From NCBI GenBank assembly GCA_011634665.1, contig WAEK01000005.1, positions 798,001-862,000 of the forward strand: 64,000 nt of DNA, written 5' to 3'. A model generated the notes under the pieces. It was not told where the DNA came from. It searched no databases and was given only the letters and a program-made list of their open reading frames with translations. The stretch comes from Mortierella sp. BCC40632 (taxonomy: Eukaryota > Mortierellomycota > Mortierellomycetes > Mortierellales > Mortierellaceae). This document shows positions 37,701 to 48,519 of the stretch, in pieces. The translations under genes and the position numbers were made by a program. Positions within the stretch are counted from its first letter, which is position 1, and each line of letters opens with the position of its first letter.

Positions 37701-38355
37701 TGGTGCTTCTCTTGGGACGGCTGTGAGCGTTAACAGCATCTCGAGTAACCACTCCAATAATGTCTCGGCTGCACATCCTACTGGCAGTCGACTGGTTGCC
37801 AATGCTCTGAACGCCATCAAGAAGAAGGCATCTACAACGGCCCTGAACTCGATGGTAAATGCATTCTCGGGTGGACAACAACATCGCCATGGATCACAAC
37901 AATTGCAACAACAGCACACTCAGACATCGCTTCTGTCTTCGTCTCCCGTTTCATTTTCTTCACCATTATTACATCATCCACACTCACATCGTCCGTCTCC
38001 TTCGACCGTGATTTTGGTTCAGAAGCTCAAGGATTTTGTTATCAATGTTCCAGTGACAGTTTTGATCCAGGACCCAGTCGAGGATGAGGCGCCTTCATTG
38101 TCTTCAAACCATCCTTCAATGGATCATCATCCGAGCGAAGAAAGGGTGAACGAGTCCATGAGAGGAGCTCCTCCTCCTCCTCCAACAAGACAAGAATCCC
38201 ATTCGACCCATACGAGTCTAGATTTTGCAGAGTCCAAGGTGTTGACGGACCTGAAGGTGCATCACCGATGTGAATCTGAAGTGAGTTTCAACGAGGACCA
38301 TGGAGAGGATGTTGAAGGGGCGGACGAACTTTTAATGACTGAGGAAGTCCATTAG
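34780..38355 (+). CDS. Arrestin-like protein of the Ldb19/alpha-arrestin type
   Basis: Two exons: 34780-35530 and 35657-38355 (1149 aa). Residues about 55-250 read as an arrestin N-domain: MLSFQLSQREYITTQSSISG, then LNLHIPKLAGKRFHFVSLTL with WRWDWSLSL, resembling yeast Ldb19/Art1. Arrestin C-domain-like blocks appear much later (RIEVKHYLAIRVSAELLQFE; STVILVQKLKDFVINVPVTV). They are separated by long Ser/His/Pro-rich disordered inserts with poly-His and poly-Ser stretches. Alpha-arrestins recruit Rsp5-type ubiquitin ligases to plasma-membrane transporters for endocytosis. I did not see a clear PPxY motif. The start follows a CT-rich leader; an upstream ATG was not found in frame. Confidence 0.8.
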
Positions 38356-38553
38356 CATAATTACATTAGTAGCAGATACCATTTCTATCTTTTTAAATTT
38401 ACTCTTGAACATTTTTTTTTTTTTTTTTTTTTTTTTAATTCTTGTTAAACCGGTCTCTTATGTCTGCGGGAAGAAGAAAAGTAAAAAAAAAAAGGAGTAC
38501 ACCGCAACTCCCTGAACTTGCAAAAAAAAAAAAAAAAAAAAAAAAAGGTCCAG
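38356..38553. other. Short convergent spacer with A/T runs
   Basis: Between the arrestin stop and the methyltransferase stop. It contains a T run at 38411-38436 and an A run at 38522-38546. No gene. Confidence 0.6.
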
Positions 38554-39652
38554 TTATGCTGAGGAGGCCTCGGTCCCTTCCTTGGGGAGTGGTTCCAGGG
38601 CGTACATTTTGACCGCAAAAAGACCCGAAGGGAAACCTTTTTGAAGCTCTTCCCGTAACAGTTTAAGTCCTGCCTTTTTGAAAATCTCTTTCAGGACTTG
38701 GTCTGACCGGGTCATACTGCTGTCTTCTTCGTCAACCACAATCCCGACCTTGGCATTGTTTTCTTTGACAAAGATCATACCACCTGGTCGAAGTCCCGTC
38801 ATGCAACGGTGAAAGAATGCAATTAGGTCCGCTTAAAAAAAGAAAAGAAAATGAGAGCACGCCACTGTTTATTAGCGCCAGTTACTTGCTTTTCGTTTTT
38901 AGACTGCACTACAAGTGATATCAACAGCAACAACATTAACGTAGAGCTTACCTTCTGTCAAGTGTCCGAGAACCCATTGACACCAAATTACATCAAATCG
39001 ACCCTCCCAAGAAGTACCCGCAAACTGCAGATTCTGTAGTCCACAACACCGGACCTCACCAACACGACCCGAAGCAATCTCATCTTTGAGATATTCCTCC
39101 TTGGCTTGTTTTACAAAAGCGCTGCTGTTCTCGACAAGGTCGACGTGATCAAATGCCTTGATGAGGACTTGCTTTGTGACTCTTCCAATGCCTGCGCCGC
39201 AATCCAAAACGTGAGAAGGACCCGTTCCAGGCAAGGGAAGTTTTTGACGCTTTGTTGACGCTGAAGAGCCTGTGGCAGTAGATTTGCTTGACTCGGATGT
39301 GGTCAGGATCGGTGAGGCCATCGAAGTAGAAGGGGCATTCACAAACTCGGAGAGGAAACGCAAGGACGAGACAGCGTCTGGGCGAGCGAGTTGGCCGAGG
39401 CCTCCCAACATTCCATTGATGGTTGCTGGGACAGTATCCCAGTACTTTTCAGCGTCTGAATACCATGATGGTGACTCTGTTGGCTAAAAAAGAGAGGAAG
39501 AGGGAGAGGGAGGGGGGAGAAGACACGCTTTTTTTTTGGGTAAGGAGAGAGTCCCTCCTAATATGTTGAGCTCTCAGCAAGGGGAGTAAATGCTCTCTTT
39601 CTCATCCTTTCTTGTTGAAGAGAAGAGAGGATGGATGCCTACATGCCTCCAT
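38554..39652 (-). CDS. Alpha-N-terminal protein methyltransferase (NTMT1/Tae1 type)
   Basis: Exons: 39652-39647 (proposed), 39483-38952, 38831-38554 (271 aa). Conserved features in order: WYSDAEKYWDTVPATINGML, motif I VLDCGAGIGRVTK (about 95-105), CCGLQNL, FDVIWCQWVLGHLT, and GLRPGGMIFVKEN. The enzyme methylates the alpha-amino group of proteins starting X-Pro-Lys/Arg, including ribosomal proteins. A Ser/Thr-rich insert of about 35 residues before motif I is absent from human NTMT1. The start is uncertain. Exon 2 must be entered at phase 0 because TAG precedes it. The best upstream candidate is ATG-GAG followed by GCATGT, which would make a 6-nt first exon with a GC-AG intron. Divergent from the mitochondrial-protein gene. 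Confidence 0.85.
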
Positions 39653-39871
39653 TGCTCCTGTCAAAGAACGTGATCCTGATGCAGTAAAGTTTGTTCGTTC
39701 AGTTCTTTTTTCTTGGAGAGAGAGTGAGAGAGAGACTCTTTCTTAACTTACACACTTCACCTGTAAGCCACATTTTTGAGAAAACAAGCCTAAGGAAGCA
39801 GGGCATCCCGAATGCCCCTGTTGTGTTGCTCCATTGGCATTCCGTCGTCACTCGATCTTTTTCCTCTCGCC

Positions 39872-40972
39872 ATGCTTTCGTCAAAAGCCCTGTCCGCCAG
39901 CTCTCTGAACGCTTTCCGGAGAGTTGTGTCGATTCAGCATCCTACCAGAGCATTTTCCATCACCGCTCCTCGTCGGGATGAAGAAACCTCGGCCAAGGCC
40001 GCCGAGCCTGTAGTCGCTGCCGCTGCCGCCCCCGCCGCTGCCTCGGACAAGAACCAGGAAAAGACCCAAAACAACAACACGAACTTTGACAGGAGACGTT
40101 CACAGCGCCCACAGCGGTTTAACAGATCCGAGTCTTCCGAGGGAGCCCAGGCGAATTCAACCCCAGGATCAGAAAACTCGGCTCGTCGTTTCAACCGACC
40201 CAAACGTCGTGGCAACAAACCCTTTGGCAACCGATCTTCAGCTTCAATCCCTGCTCCCAAATTCGAGGCCCAGCCTGCGATCCCCTATGAGACGATTAAG
40301 GAGTTGCAGTTTGTGGATCAGGTGGATTGGGAAGTGTCCTCTGTCTTTGCCTCGCGTCCTCTGTATTCCAACATTGCCTCCGGAAAGGGCACCACGGCTC
40401 CCCTGGGTACTGTCAACAATAACGGCAATATCCACAATAACATTACCGAGGCCTCGATTCCCGGACCAGCCTTCAGTGCGCACATGACCGGTGTTCGTAT
40501 GTATGGTGATCTGGATCCTGAGACAGAGCAAAGTTTGATTCAAGAGTTGTCGACACTTTCGGATGAGAAGGATCATCGCAAGAAGTCGGATGTTTCTCTG
40601 GGCAACCAAAACTTTTCGTTCCATATGACACACAACTTCCAAGAGGTCTTGAACCCCAGGAACCGGATCAATCGATTCAACAATGGCAACGTGAAGCATG
40701 TTGCTAGTGTCAAGTATGAGGCTGGTTCAGATGAGATGGAAGGAGCTGTGGATCAACAGGCAGAAAAGTCTTGGAAGCGTTTGGAACGTCTTGGAGGAGA
40801 TTATAGTCGATCCATTTCTCCCTTTTCACAGATCAAGGCACCCAAGACTGGTCAGGATGGTACAGAGTTGTTGGCCTCTGTCAGCCAGATCATTGGTATG
40901 AACCAGAGCATAGGATCTGAGGACAAGAAGAAGTTTTTGAAGGCAGTTGAGCGTGGCCTTGGTGGTTATTAA
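39872..40972 (+). CDS. Predicted mitochondrial protein, family not recognised
   Basis: Intronless, 366 codons from this ATG. The frame extends 20 codons upstream to 39812, but MLSSKALSASSLNAFRRVVS at 39872 is a textbook amphipathic, Arg/Ser-rich mitochondrial presequence followed by RAFSITAPRR. An Ala-rich stretch and a basic Arg/Asn-rich disordered region follow. A conserved-looking body comes next (YETIKELQFVDQVDWEVSSV; HMTGVRMYGDLDPETE) and it ends FLKAVERGLGGY. The basic segment and mitochondrial targeting would fit a mitoribosome-associated or mitochondrial RNA-binding protein, which is an inference. Convergent with the PAXX-like gene. Confidence 0.75.
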   Translation: MLSSKALSASSLNAFRRVVSIQHPTRAFSITAPRRDEETSAKAAEPVVAAAAAPAAASDKNQEKTQNNNTNFDRRRSQRPQRFNRSESSEGAQANSTPGSENSARRFNRPKRRGNKPFGNRSSASIPAPKFEAQPAIPYETIKELQFVDQVDWEVSSVFASRPLYSNIASGKGTTAPLGTVNNNGNIHNNITEASIPGPAFSAHMTGVRMYGDLDPETEQSLIQELSTLSDEKDHRKKSDVSLGNQNFSFHMTHNFQEVLNPRNRINRFNNGNVKHVASVKYEAGSDEMEGAVDQQAEKSWKRLERLGGDYSRSISPFSQIKAPKTGQDGTELLASVSQIIGMNQSIGSEDKKKFLKAVERGLGGY

Positions 40973-41199
40973 AAATTGGAATGAGATGGGATGGTAAGGG
41001 CGAGAAATGAACAAATAGAAGAACGAATGAGTGAATGAAAGGGGGGGGGGGTCGGGGAGGTCGGTACGTTATATTTTTTTTTCCGCATTATAAAGAAAGA
41101 AAAACAACAACAACAACAACATTTAAGGGATTTCAATAGCCTTTTCTTAAAAGACAGATAGCAATGCTCCTTTAGATTATACTATTGTTGTCATTGCTA

Positions 41200-42261
41200 C
41201 TATTCGTCATCGTCACCATCATCATCACTTCCAAACTCGGTTCCTTTTGCTACCACGGCTCTAGAGTAGAGTCAATCGGGACCCAAAAGAGCAAAGTGTC
41301 AGTGAATCTTTTTCCTTACCCATTTCTCCTTTACAAGGACGTTCATTGAAAAAAAAAAAAATGGAGGATGACTTATTTTTTTCATTCTCGGGTTAAGAAT
41401 GCTGGTTCCTTTACGCTTCTTCAAAAGTTGTTCGTTCACCATCATCGCCATCTGGCCACTCTTGGATTTTGGTCGACCGCTTGTTGCGCCAATACCTGAA
41501 TGAGCTATTAGTTTATTTATAATTTTTTTATTTCCATAGTCAAAGAGTTAAAGATAGAACAGGTCAGAGATTGCATGAGAACGCCATTTTTTCTTTCTTC
41601 CTTTCTTTCTTTGAGCAGAGACGCTCTACACCAGTACAACGTAGTAAAAAGGTGCAGCTCTTACCGTTATGAGATCCGACGGATGCGCGTAGTTTCTCAA
41701 TCTCTTGTCTCAATGTGTCGTTCTCAGTCTTGTACTGGTCCCTTTCCTGTTTTAGATCGTCATAATTTCCTCCGCCTTGTTCTGTAGTCCCACTCTTGGA
41801 GGTTTGGTTATTTGAGGATGGAGATGTACCGAGCTGGTTAAGATAACATCCTCGAGTCTGTATATAGCTTGCACACTATCATTCGTCCAGCAAGGTGTAT
41901 GTAGTAATCCAAGAGAAAAGTCAGCAAGCAAACTTTTTTAAATATCTGGCTAGCTCTCTAAGAGAAAGAAGGGAGGAGGGGGAAGAGGAGGAGGAAAGGC
42001 AATGTTCATACCTCAAACATAAAGTCACCCATTTTTGTGTTACGACTGGCATGACTGATTGGATACAAGTCGATTTCTATCGTTTCCAATTTACTTGAGG
42101 TGCCAGTTGTAGTAGTTGATGGTCTAGAGTGAAGATCATTGTCGATAATCACCCGACACTCGCGCGCGTTGTTTTCGACCACATGAAAGAGACCACCTAG
42201 GACCGCCTTTTTGAATCGAGTCGCAAAAGATGTCCAATCAGCGTCTCCTGCGGCGGTCAGC

Positions 42262-42299
<38 letters not shown>

Positions 42300-42635
42300 G
42301 TCACAGAGTACAACCAGTACATAATCCAGGAACTTGAAAATATTAGTAAAGCGAACAAAACACATATTGAACTGTCGGCGTAGAACCACATTAAGGACCA
42401 AAAGAAAGGAGAGGCCTTGCTTACGCACAAGTTCATTGAGGTCTTCTCTTCGGAATTCTCGCTCAAAGTAGGATTTGCCGGTGAAGGCGCTCAAGAGCCA
42501 GCCCCCAGCCTCGTCCTCATCCACAGAGTCGTCCTTGGCGAGATTGACTTGAGAGTAAAAGATGGCCTTGCCATGGACTGAATGTGTCAGCTGCACCAAT
42601 TGATGGAGCTGAAACAGCGGTTGGTATTGAGTCAT
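41200..42635 (-). CDS. Candidate PAXX / XRCC4-superfamily DNA end-joining factor
   Basis: Five exons in phase: 42635-42429, 42260-42012, 41875-41665, 41495-41415, 41258-41200 (268 aa). Residues 1-150 read as a head domain: GKAIFYSQVNL, GGWLLSAFTGKSYFEREF, then LTAAGDADWTSFATRFKKAV, which parallels human PAXX LSAAEDITPRFRAA. A coiled coil follows (about 189-215, YDDLKQERDQYKTENDTLRQ). The end is KKPVVAKGTEFGSDDD, similar in position and pattern to the Ku-binding PAXX tail (SKKPAGGVDFDE). PAXX, XLF and XRCC4 share this head, stalk and tail plan and act at DNA double-strand breaks with Ku. Exon 3 start (AG at 41876-41877), exon 1 donor (GTGCGT) and the last intron are choices made to keep phase. 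Intron 1 carries a 35-base T run (sense A). XLF cannot be excluded. Confidence 0.6.
42264..42298. repeat. 35-base T homopolymer in an intron
   Basis: A run of about 35 T (A on the sense strand of the PAXX-like gene) directly before the acceptor of intron 1. The acceptor tag follows it without a pyrimidine tract, so length errors here could affect the model. Confidence 0.9.
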
Positions 42636-42940
42636 TTGGGCCTCTTTTTTCTTCTTCTTCTTTCCTTCCTCTTTGGAGAAATCGTTTTGAGAAAAGAAAA
42701 AGGTGAATGAATGGTGGCAAAAAGTAAGGTCAGAGACTCAACCTCTCTAAATTAAACTTTCCTTTGTCGAGGTTCATCACGTGCGATTGTAATTATTTTT
42801 TTCTCTTTCTCTCCCACCACTGTTATCACCACCTCTTACCACGACTACAATGATGCATGCAAGGGTTCTTCTTGTCGTCTCATCGTTGGAGTGACCGAAC
42901 TCAACCTCTACTTGTCAAACCTCAGTTTTCACAAAGCAAC

Positions 42941-43637
42941 ATGTGGCGCGCAGCTGTGGGAGGAAGGGCTAGGCGTTGTTTTGGCGCTGTTGAAATCAAA
43001 CGCTCCCTCCTCCACATTCGTAGCACAGAATTATCACACACAGGTACCTTTTTCTATTTCCTTTACCATCTCACCAATGGAATGAAATGTTATCAAAAAG
43101 GCATTGTCATAGCACGACGGTCGGTCATATGTGGTTGTATGTAAACAACCAAGGTATTTGGCCGGTCCTGTCTGTTCAAGAACCCTGAGAGAGGTTGCAT
43201 AAAAATGCCTCTCCCCCTCTCTCCTTCTCTCTCCCTCTCTCCCGTGTCCGCCCCAGAAGTCGACGACACTTTGGACTTGAGACGACCAGGAGGTACACAA
43301 GAAAGTCCATCCAAAGGAAAAGATAAAAAAGTGATTGATGGGATAGGAGAGTGAGGTGGTCAAGAAGAGGAGAAGGGGAGAGGAAGGGCTGTCCCTTTTC
43401 AGATACCCGGTTTCCCACCAAAACCTGGATACTGTCGGAGAATCTCTCGGGATCACCAATTGCAGAACAGGGGATACTACCGCCCTTTTTTTTTTTTTGA
43501 GTTCTTTTTGCCTACAAGGCAAGGCATGTTTAGCTTTTGGCTTCGGCTTGCATTAACCTTTCCCACTAACAGGTTCCAGTGTTTTTGCCACAATCGAGTT
43601 GAATAATCGTAATAAGACCTCTCAGCCCTTCACATGA
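42941..43637 (+). CDS. Possible small mitochondrial protein
   Basis: Two exons are proposed: 42941-43043 and 43573-43637 (55 aa). Exon 1 (MWRAAVGGRARRCFGAVEIK) looks like a mitochondrial presequence and ends at a GTACCT donor. Exon 2 begins after a ctaacag acceptor and encodes SSVFATIELNNRNKTSQPFT before TGA. The 529-bp intron is long, and further exons may be hidden in it. The family is not recognised. It is divergent from the PAXX-like gene, and the shared 305-bp spacer supports a promoter here. Confidence 0.28.
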
Positions 43638-44313
43638 TATCACGCTAGAAAACTAACCTTTCCCATCCCAGCCCAGCGGATCATTTTCTATTTGAACCAT
43701 TAAGAGATTTTAAAGAAAAAAAGAACGCGACTTTGAAGGATAGAATAGATAGATTTTTTTTTTTTTTTTGAGTGAAAAAAATATATATATTTATTTTTTT
43801 TTTTCTTTTCTATCTTAATGTTGATCTTCAAAATATAAAATCTTTTTTTTTTTTTTTTTTTTTTTTGAATGGATTCTAAAAAATGAACTGAAAAGTTTTT
43901 TTAGATAGAAAGAAAGAAAAAAAGAAAGAAAGAAAAAAATTCATTTATATACAAAAACGCTGGTTGTTGGGAAGAACAAGAAAGAAAGAAAGAAAAAAAA
44001 AAACATGGTATTAAAGAGTGGGGAATAATAAAATAGAGACAAAAAAACAACAACTTCAAAGAACGACAAAAAAGAAAAAACAAGAGCGAGCAACAGGGAA
44101 CGAGAACAAAAGGGAAAAAAAAAAAAACGAACAATGGAAAAAAAAAAAGAATGGCGGTATTAATGGCGGAATAGAAAGGGGTTCAATGCATGCGGGGAGC
44201 TGACTTGTAGAAGAGAGGTCAAAAGGATTGAAAAAGAAAAAAAAAAAGTCGAGGAACTGACTGTTTTGAAAAGAGGGGATGCAATGGAGGCGGGGAGGCG
44301 TAGTTTTTTTTTT
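43638..44313. other. AT-rich spacer with many homopolymers
   Basis: Dense T runs (43754-43769, 43843-43866) and A-rich GAAA repeats (43905-43937, 43980-44002, 44115-44148). All reading frames are F- or K-rich artefacts. It separates the small putative gene from the 3' end of the zinc-finger gene. Confidence 0.7.
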
Positions 44314-47208
44314 TTAAACAGACATGGTAGCCCTTACGCCACGAGGACGAGGGCTGGCCACCGTCGCCGCCGCCACCGTTGCAGCCTCCAAGGCTGCAGG
44401 ACCTGCTGCAGTCATTCCACCAGCGGCCGCCGACATGGAAGGGGCTGGCTTTGGTGTGGACATGAGAGGGAGTCTCTTCTTGGGCAACTCCACACACACA
44501 CGACGCTTCTTGACGTTCTCACGACAGTTGTCGTCACAGAACCAGGGCTTCTCCGAAAGAGCGACTTCGTCCGAAATAGGACGTTCGGTGTGGCAACGTT
44601 GATGGAACGCCTTGGGGCATCCTTCACAACGAACCATCACATTGCCTGCAGTCGACTCTTGGGACTGGCATCCATGGCAGACTAATGGGTCGATCCAAGG
44701 AAAAGAAAATAAAGTCAGAAGATGAGTTTCTAGATCGAATAGATCGGCAAATAACATCAAGATGTCGGGCCTAAATAATAATAACAATAAAACTTACAGT
44801 GCTGGAGAACGGGACGGATCCGCTGATCCACAGTTTCATGAGCATAGCTAGTCAAGTCCAGGCGAGGCAATTTGCACGCAAAACCGTAGCCCTTAAAGTC
44901 ACAACCATGCTTGTTGCAAAGAGTGCGTTTGCCCCAGGGACCAGGACGCCAGTTCACACCCTCGGTAGTACCACAGTACCGGCACCAGTCAATGTTTGCT
45001 TTGGTCAGAATCTGGAACAAAGTCTGAGGCCGCGATCCCTTGCCCTCTTCCATTGACGAATCAATAGCAGACGAGGAGGTCTCGAGGGAAACTTCCTCGG
45101 AGACGACTGTCGTCTCAGTAGAAGAAAGAGCTGGGGCCTCGGCCGAGAGCTGCTGAACTGCGGGGATGACCAACTGCGCTGGCTGGACTGTGACGCTGCT
45201 GGGTTCTGATTCAGGAATGGGGACCAGTCGCTTCTTTTGGCGACCAGTTCTCTCGATCTCTTCCAGACTTGGTCCATGCCACGTACCACGACGTCTATTG
45301 GATGATGACCCAAAAGATATGTAAAAGAAGTAGAAGAAGAAAAAAAAAAAGAGTCGAGTTGAGCATCAATGGCATCATGTACAAGAGATGGGATAGAAAG
45401 ATAGAGGACCCATTGGTAAAAAACACACCACGTACCTGACGGGGGTCTGATCCTCCTCGGTATCAGAAAGGTCAGAGTCGCTTTCGTCGCTGGAGCTCAT
45501 AGCGTCAATCTGCATCTCATGTTCCGAGACGTGGCCAAACTCGACCTCATCATCCGAGGAGGAGTAGTTGTCTTCGGAGAGATAGGGATGAAGAGCCGAC
45601 TCCTGGTCGACAGCCTCGACAACAAAGAGGTCTGAGGGGGCTGCCGTGGCAATGGTCTCTTTGAGATCCCCTGCACGGGTCAAATCCTCTTCTTCTTCAT
45701 CGTCAGAGTGATCCAACTCGGGATGATAGTCATACTCTTCATGGGTAGGGGGCGCAAAGCAGACGATATCGGGTGTAGAGGGAGAAGTAGGGGTCAAGTG
45801 ACGGACATGGCGAGCATGGAAAAGGGTTGCCCGCTTGCGCATGGGAGAGCAAGTCAAATAGTCACAATCGCTCCACTCGGCTGCCTCGTCATCTCCAGCA
45901 TTGGAAGCAGGAGGAGAAGCAGGGACATCCGAACCCGAGACAGACATCATATCGACGGAAAACATTCTTCTGCGCTTGGCAGAATCGGCGCTTCCCCCAG
46001 GGAAGAAGGCGTCCGAGTTGCGTTGGAAATCATAGGAATGCTTACGGGCATTGCATTCAGGAGGAGTGGGCAAGCTGGCCATGGCAGCAAAATCCAGAGT
46101 ATCACAGATAGAGACGGGGATGAACATTGGCCTCTTCATATCCACGACCATCTTTGTAGAGTCTACGGAAAACAACCCACAAGGGAATTACGATACATAC
46201 AAAATAAAAATGTTCCCCAAGGATACAAAAAAAAAAAAAAAAAAAAAAAAAAGACAGACAGACGACACGACGTCGAGTTAATCCACTAGTCACACCTGCG
46301 ATATCAAAGCCTAGGGGCGACTCAGGGTCAAAGAGATTGAGATAGACAGAGAGCGAGAGCGAGGGGGCGGAAGGCAGAGCGGCTGGGATGAGCGAGGAGC
46401 TCGCGAGGGGGGTAGGATGGGGGGGTAAGGAAGAAAGTGAACCAGACGAGCAAGAAGGGGCAGAGAGAGAGAGAGAGAGAAAGAGAGGCGTGACAGATAG
46501 GCACTGGATCCTGGGCCATCTAGCACTGGGCTTTTTTTTTTTTTTTTTTTTTTTCTTCTTCTTGGCACAATGTGAAAAAAAAAAAAGAAAAAGAAAAAGG
46601 AAGCTGAGGCTGTTTATGCAGACCCCCTTCCCCCCAAAAGAGGATATAGAGAAAGAATTTGTATTATTACCATTGATCGAGTGGACACTGTCTTCAAGAG
46701 GCTCCTCGGGCTGGGCCAGAGGCAAATCCGTCTCGTCTGAAGAATAGAGTCTTTCGTCAGCATCACTCTCCATAAAGGGCGACATGGGGGTCATAGGCGT
46801 GGCAAAGCAGGTTGGGTCCTCGTCGTCGGTGCGCAAGGGGGTGCTCAGTCCAGAGTCCGAGTCACTGTCAAAGCAGATAGAAGGGGACGAGGAGGTCGAG
46901 GGTGACTCGGACAGACAAAGTCCGTCGTCGTCGTCAAAGAGCATGGTCGAGGAGAGGAGGACATCATTGATAACATTCTTTGGCTGTGTGGAGCGGTCGT
47001 ATGATATGGCGGGCTGTGGGCTGTTCGAGTATACTACGGCGGGTGTGGCGAGGTCCTTTGAAGCTGTTGAGGCTGGGGATGTTGCTGGATGGGCAACAAT
47101 GTTGGCCCAGGGATTGGGGCAGTCGCTGAGAGAGAGTGCTGGCGAAGGGAGAGGCGAGGCTATTGTCGCGGCAGCGGCCGCGAATTGTGAGTATGGCATC
47201 AGGGTCAT
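44314..47208 (-). CDS. GATA-like plus PHD zinc-finger nuclear protein
   Basis: Five exons in phase: 47208-46671, 46382-46296, 46162-45436, 45294-44798, 44681-44314 (738 aa). Residues 1-450 are disordered, Ser/Asp-rich and Pro-rich with acidic clusters. A GATA-like finger (555-582) reads WCRYCGTTEGVNWRPGPWGK then RTLCNKHGC. It has the GATA spacing, but His580 sits where the last Cys is expected. A PHD finger (618 on) follows: CHGCQSQES, CEGCPKAFHQRC, WFCDDNC. The C-terminus is Ala-rich. The combination suggests a chromatin-bound transcriptional regulator that reads histone tails, with DNA binding by the variant finger uncertain. The start lies 25 nt from a GTGTATAT-rich leader, with nearly 5 kb of gene-free DNA upstream, as often seen for regulators. 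Exon 2 (87 nt) is the least certain. Confidence 0.8.
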
Positions 47209-47405
47209 GCTGTGTATATGTGTGTATATGTGTATATGTGCACGGGAGCGGTGGACGTCGACGGCTCGAAGGGGAAAGGGAGGGGATCAGGAAGGGGTGG
47301 AGAAGGTGTAAAGAGAAAGTGTGAGAGAGAGCCACGGGAGCCGACGGCAGGACAAATAAGGAAGGGTGACGGATGGAAAGAGGGAGTCCCAGGGATCGGG
47401 GCGAC

Positions 47406-47439
47406 GGTGGTGGTGGTGGTGGTGGTGGTGGTGGTGGTG
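47406..47439. repeat. (GGT)n trinucleotide repeat
   Basis: About eleven GGT units roughly 200 bp upstream of the zinc-finger gene start. It lies in its probable promoter or 5' UTR and reads as (ACC)n on the sense strand. Confidence 0.95.
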
Positions 47440-48471
47440 CCACCATCAAAATCGACAAGCTGAAGGTAAAATCGGGGGCGGTAGTGTCGCTGGAAGGGGA
47501 TGATGGGTGTGCGACACGGGATAGTGTAGAGCCAACGACTGAACAAGTCGGGTGGAGGTGGAGCCGAGATGAAAAGGGAAGAAAGAAAGAGAGAGAGAGA
47601 GAGAGGAAGAGAGAGAAGAGAGGAAGAGAGAGAGGAAGAGGATGGAAGAGGAGAAAGGCAGAGCGGGGGGGGGGAGGTAGGAGCAGACGAGTGCGAGAGA
47701 GAGAGAAAGAGGACGGGAGAGCGGGAGAGCGCAGGAGAGAGAAGGAAAGAAGAGAAAAAGAGTGAGAGGACAGACCGGTCAAGGATAAAGGATAACGAAC
47801 GACCGTTTTCCATATGCCATCGGCCGCGGGCCATGTCCCATTTGCCTTCGCTATGCTTTGTGGGCCACTCTTTCTCACTCTCCTCTGAGTGCTTTCAAGT
47901 ATTGGCCCAGTGCCCGTTTTTTTTTCTCACCACCGCTCTGCCTCGACTGGCCTGCTCTCACTTCAATGGGTCTGTCGTCCGCTCGCCCTCCCGCTGCCCT
48001 CATGACTCCGCCAACTGCTATTGCTGCTGCCGGGATGGATGCGGTTGCTGTTGTCCAGCGACGGCCAAGACGAGCGAGTGTGCGGCCGTGCCTGCGTCAA
48101 TCCCCCGCCGTCTCTTTTTTCCCTTTTTCTTTCTCTCCCCAGGCGAGCAGCGAAGAGAGAGAGAGAAAGGGTAAGGGAACGTTTTTAGATTCGAATCCAA
48201 AGCCAAATCCTAATCCTAATCCTAATCATAATCCAAGATCCATACAGCACGCAAGGAAGCGGCTCTCCACTCTGTGTTGCGTCGGTTGTGTTGCGTGCTG
48301 TTCCTGTCCGCCCGTCCGCAGACAGAGAGACTAGGTCGGCTCTGAGCACCACTCTCGACATCTCTCTCAGTTTGCTGACTCAATTGCTTACTATACTCTT
48401 GCTGTCCGCGGCAAAGGCTAGACATATATCACTTTAGATCCCAGCACACACACAACAGACATACAGCATAC

Positions 48472-48518
<47 letters not shown>

Positions 48519-48519
48519 G
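48472..48519. repeat. (CAGA)n tetranucleotide repeat
   Basis: About twelve uninterrupted CAGA units followed by CA-rich sequence. It is a simple microsatellite and has no spacer-repeat pattern. Confidence 0.95.

Noticed and set aside
47205..47878. Long minus-strand frames (about 200-300 codons) upstream of the zinc-finger start
   Set aside because: Ser/Leu/Pro repeats from CT- and GGT-rich DNA. They extend the zinc-finger frame upstream but look like 5' UTR, and the ATG at 47208 is preferred.
48207..48233. CCTAAT hexamer run as an internal telomere
   Set aside because: Only about four imperfect units, and the unit is not the common fungal CCCTAA. Too short to support a telomeric origin.
48472..48519. 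CRISPR-like or regulatory tandem array of CAGA
   Set aside because: The units are four bases with no spacers. It is a plain microsatellite in a eukaryotic genome.
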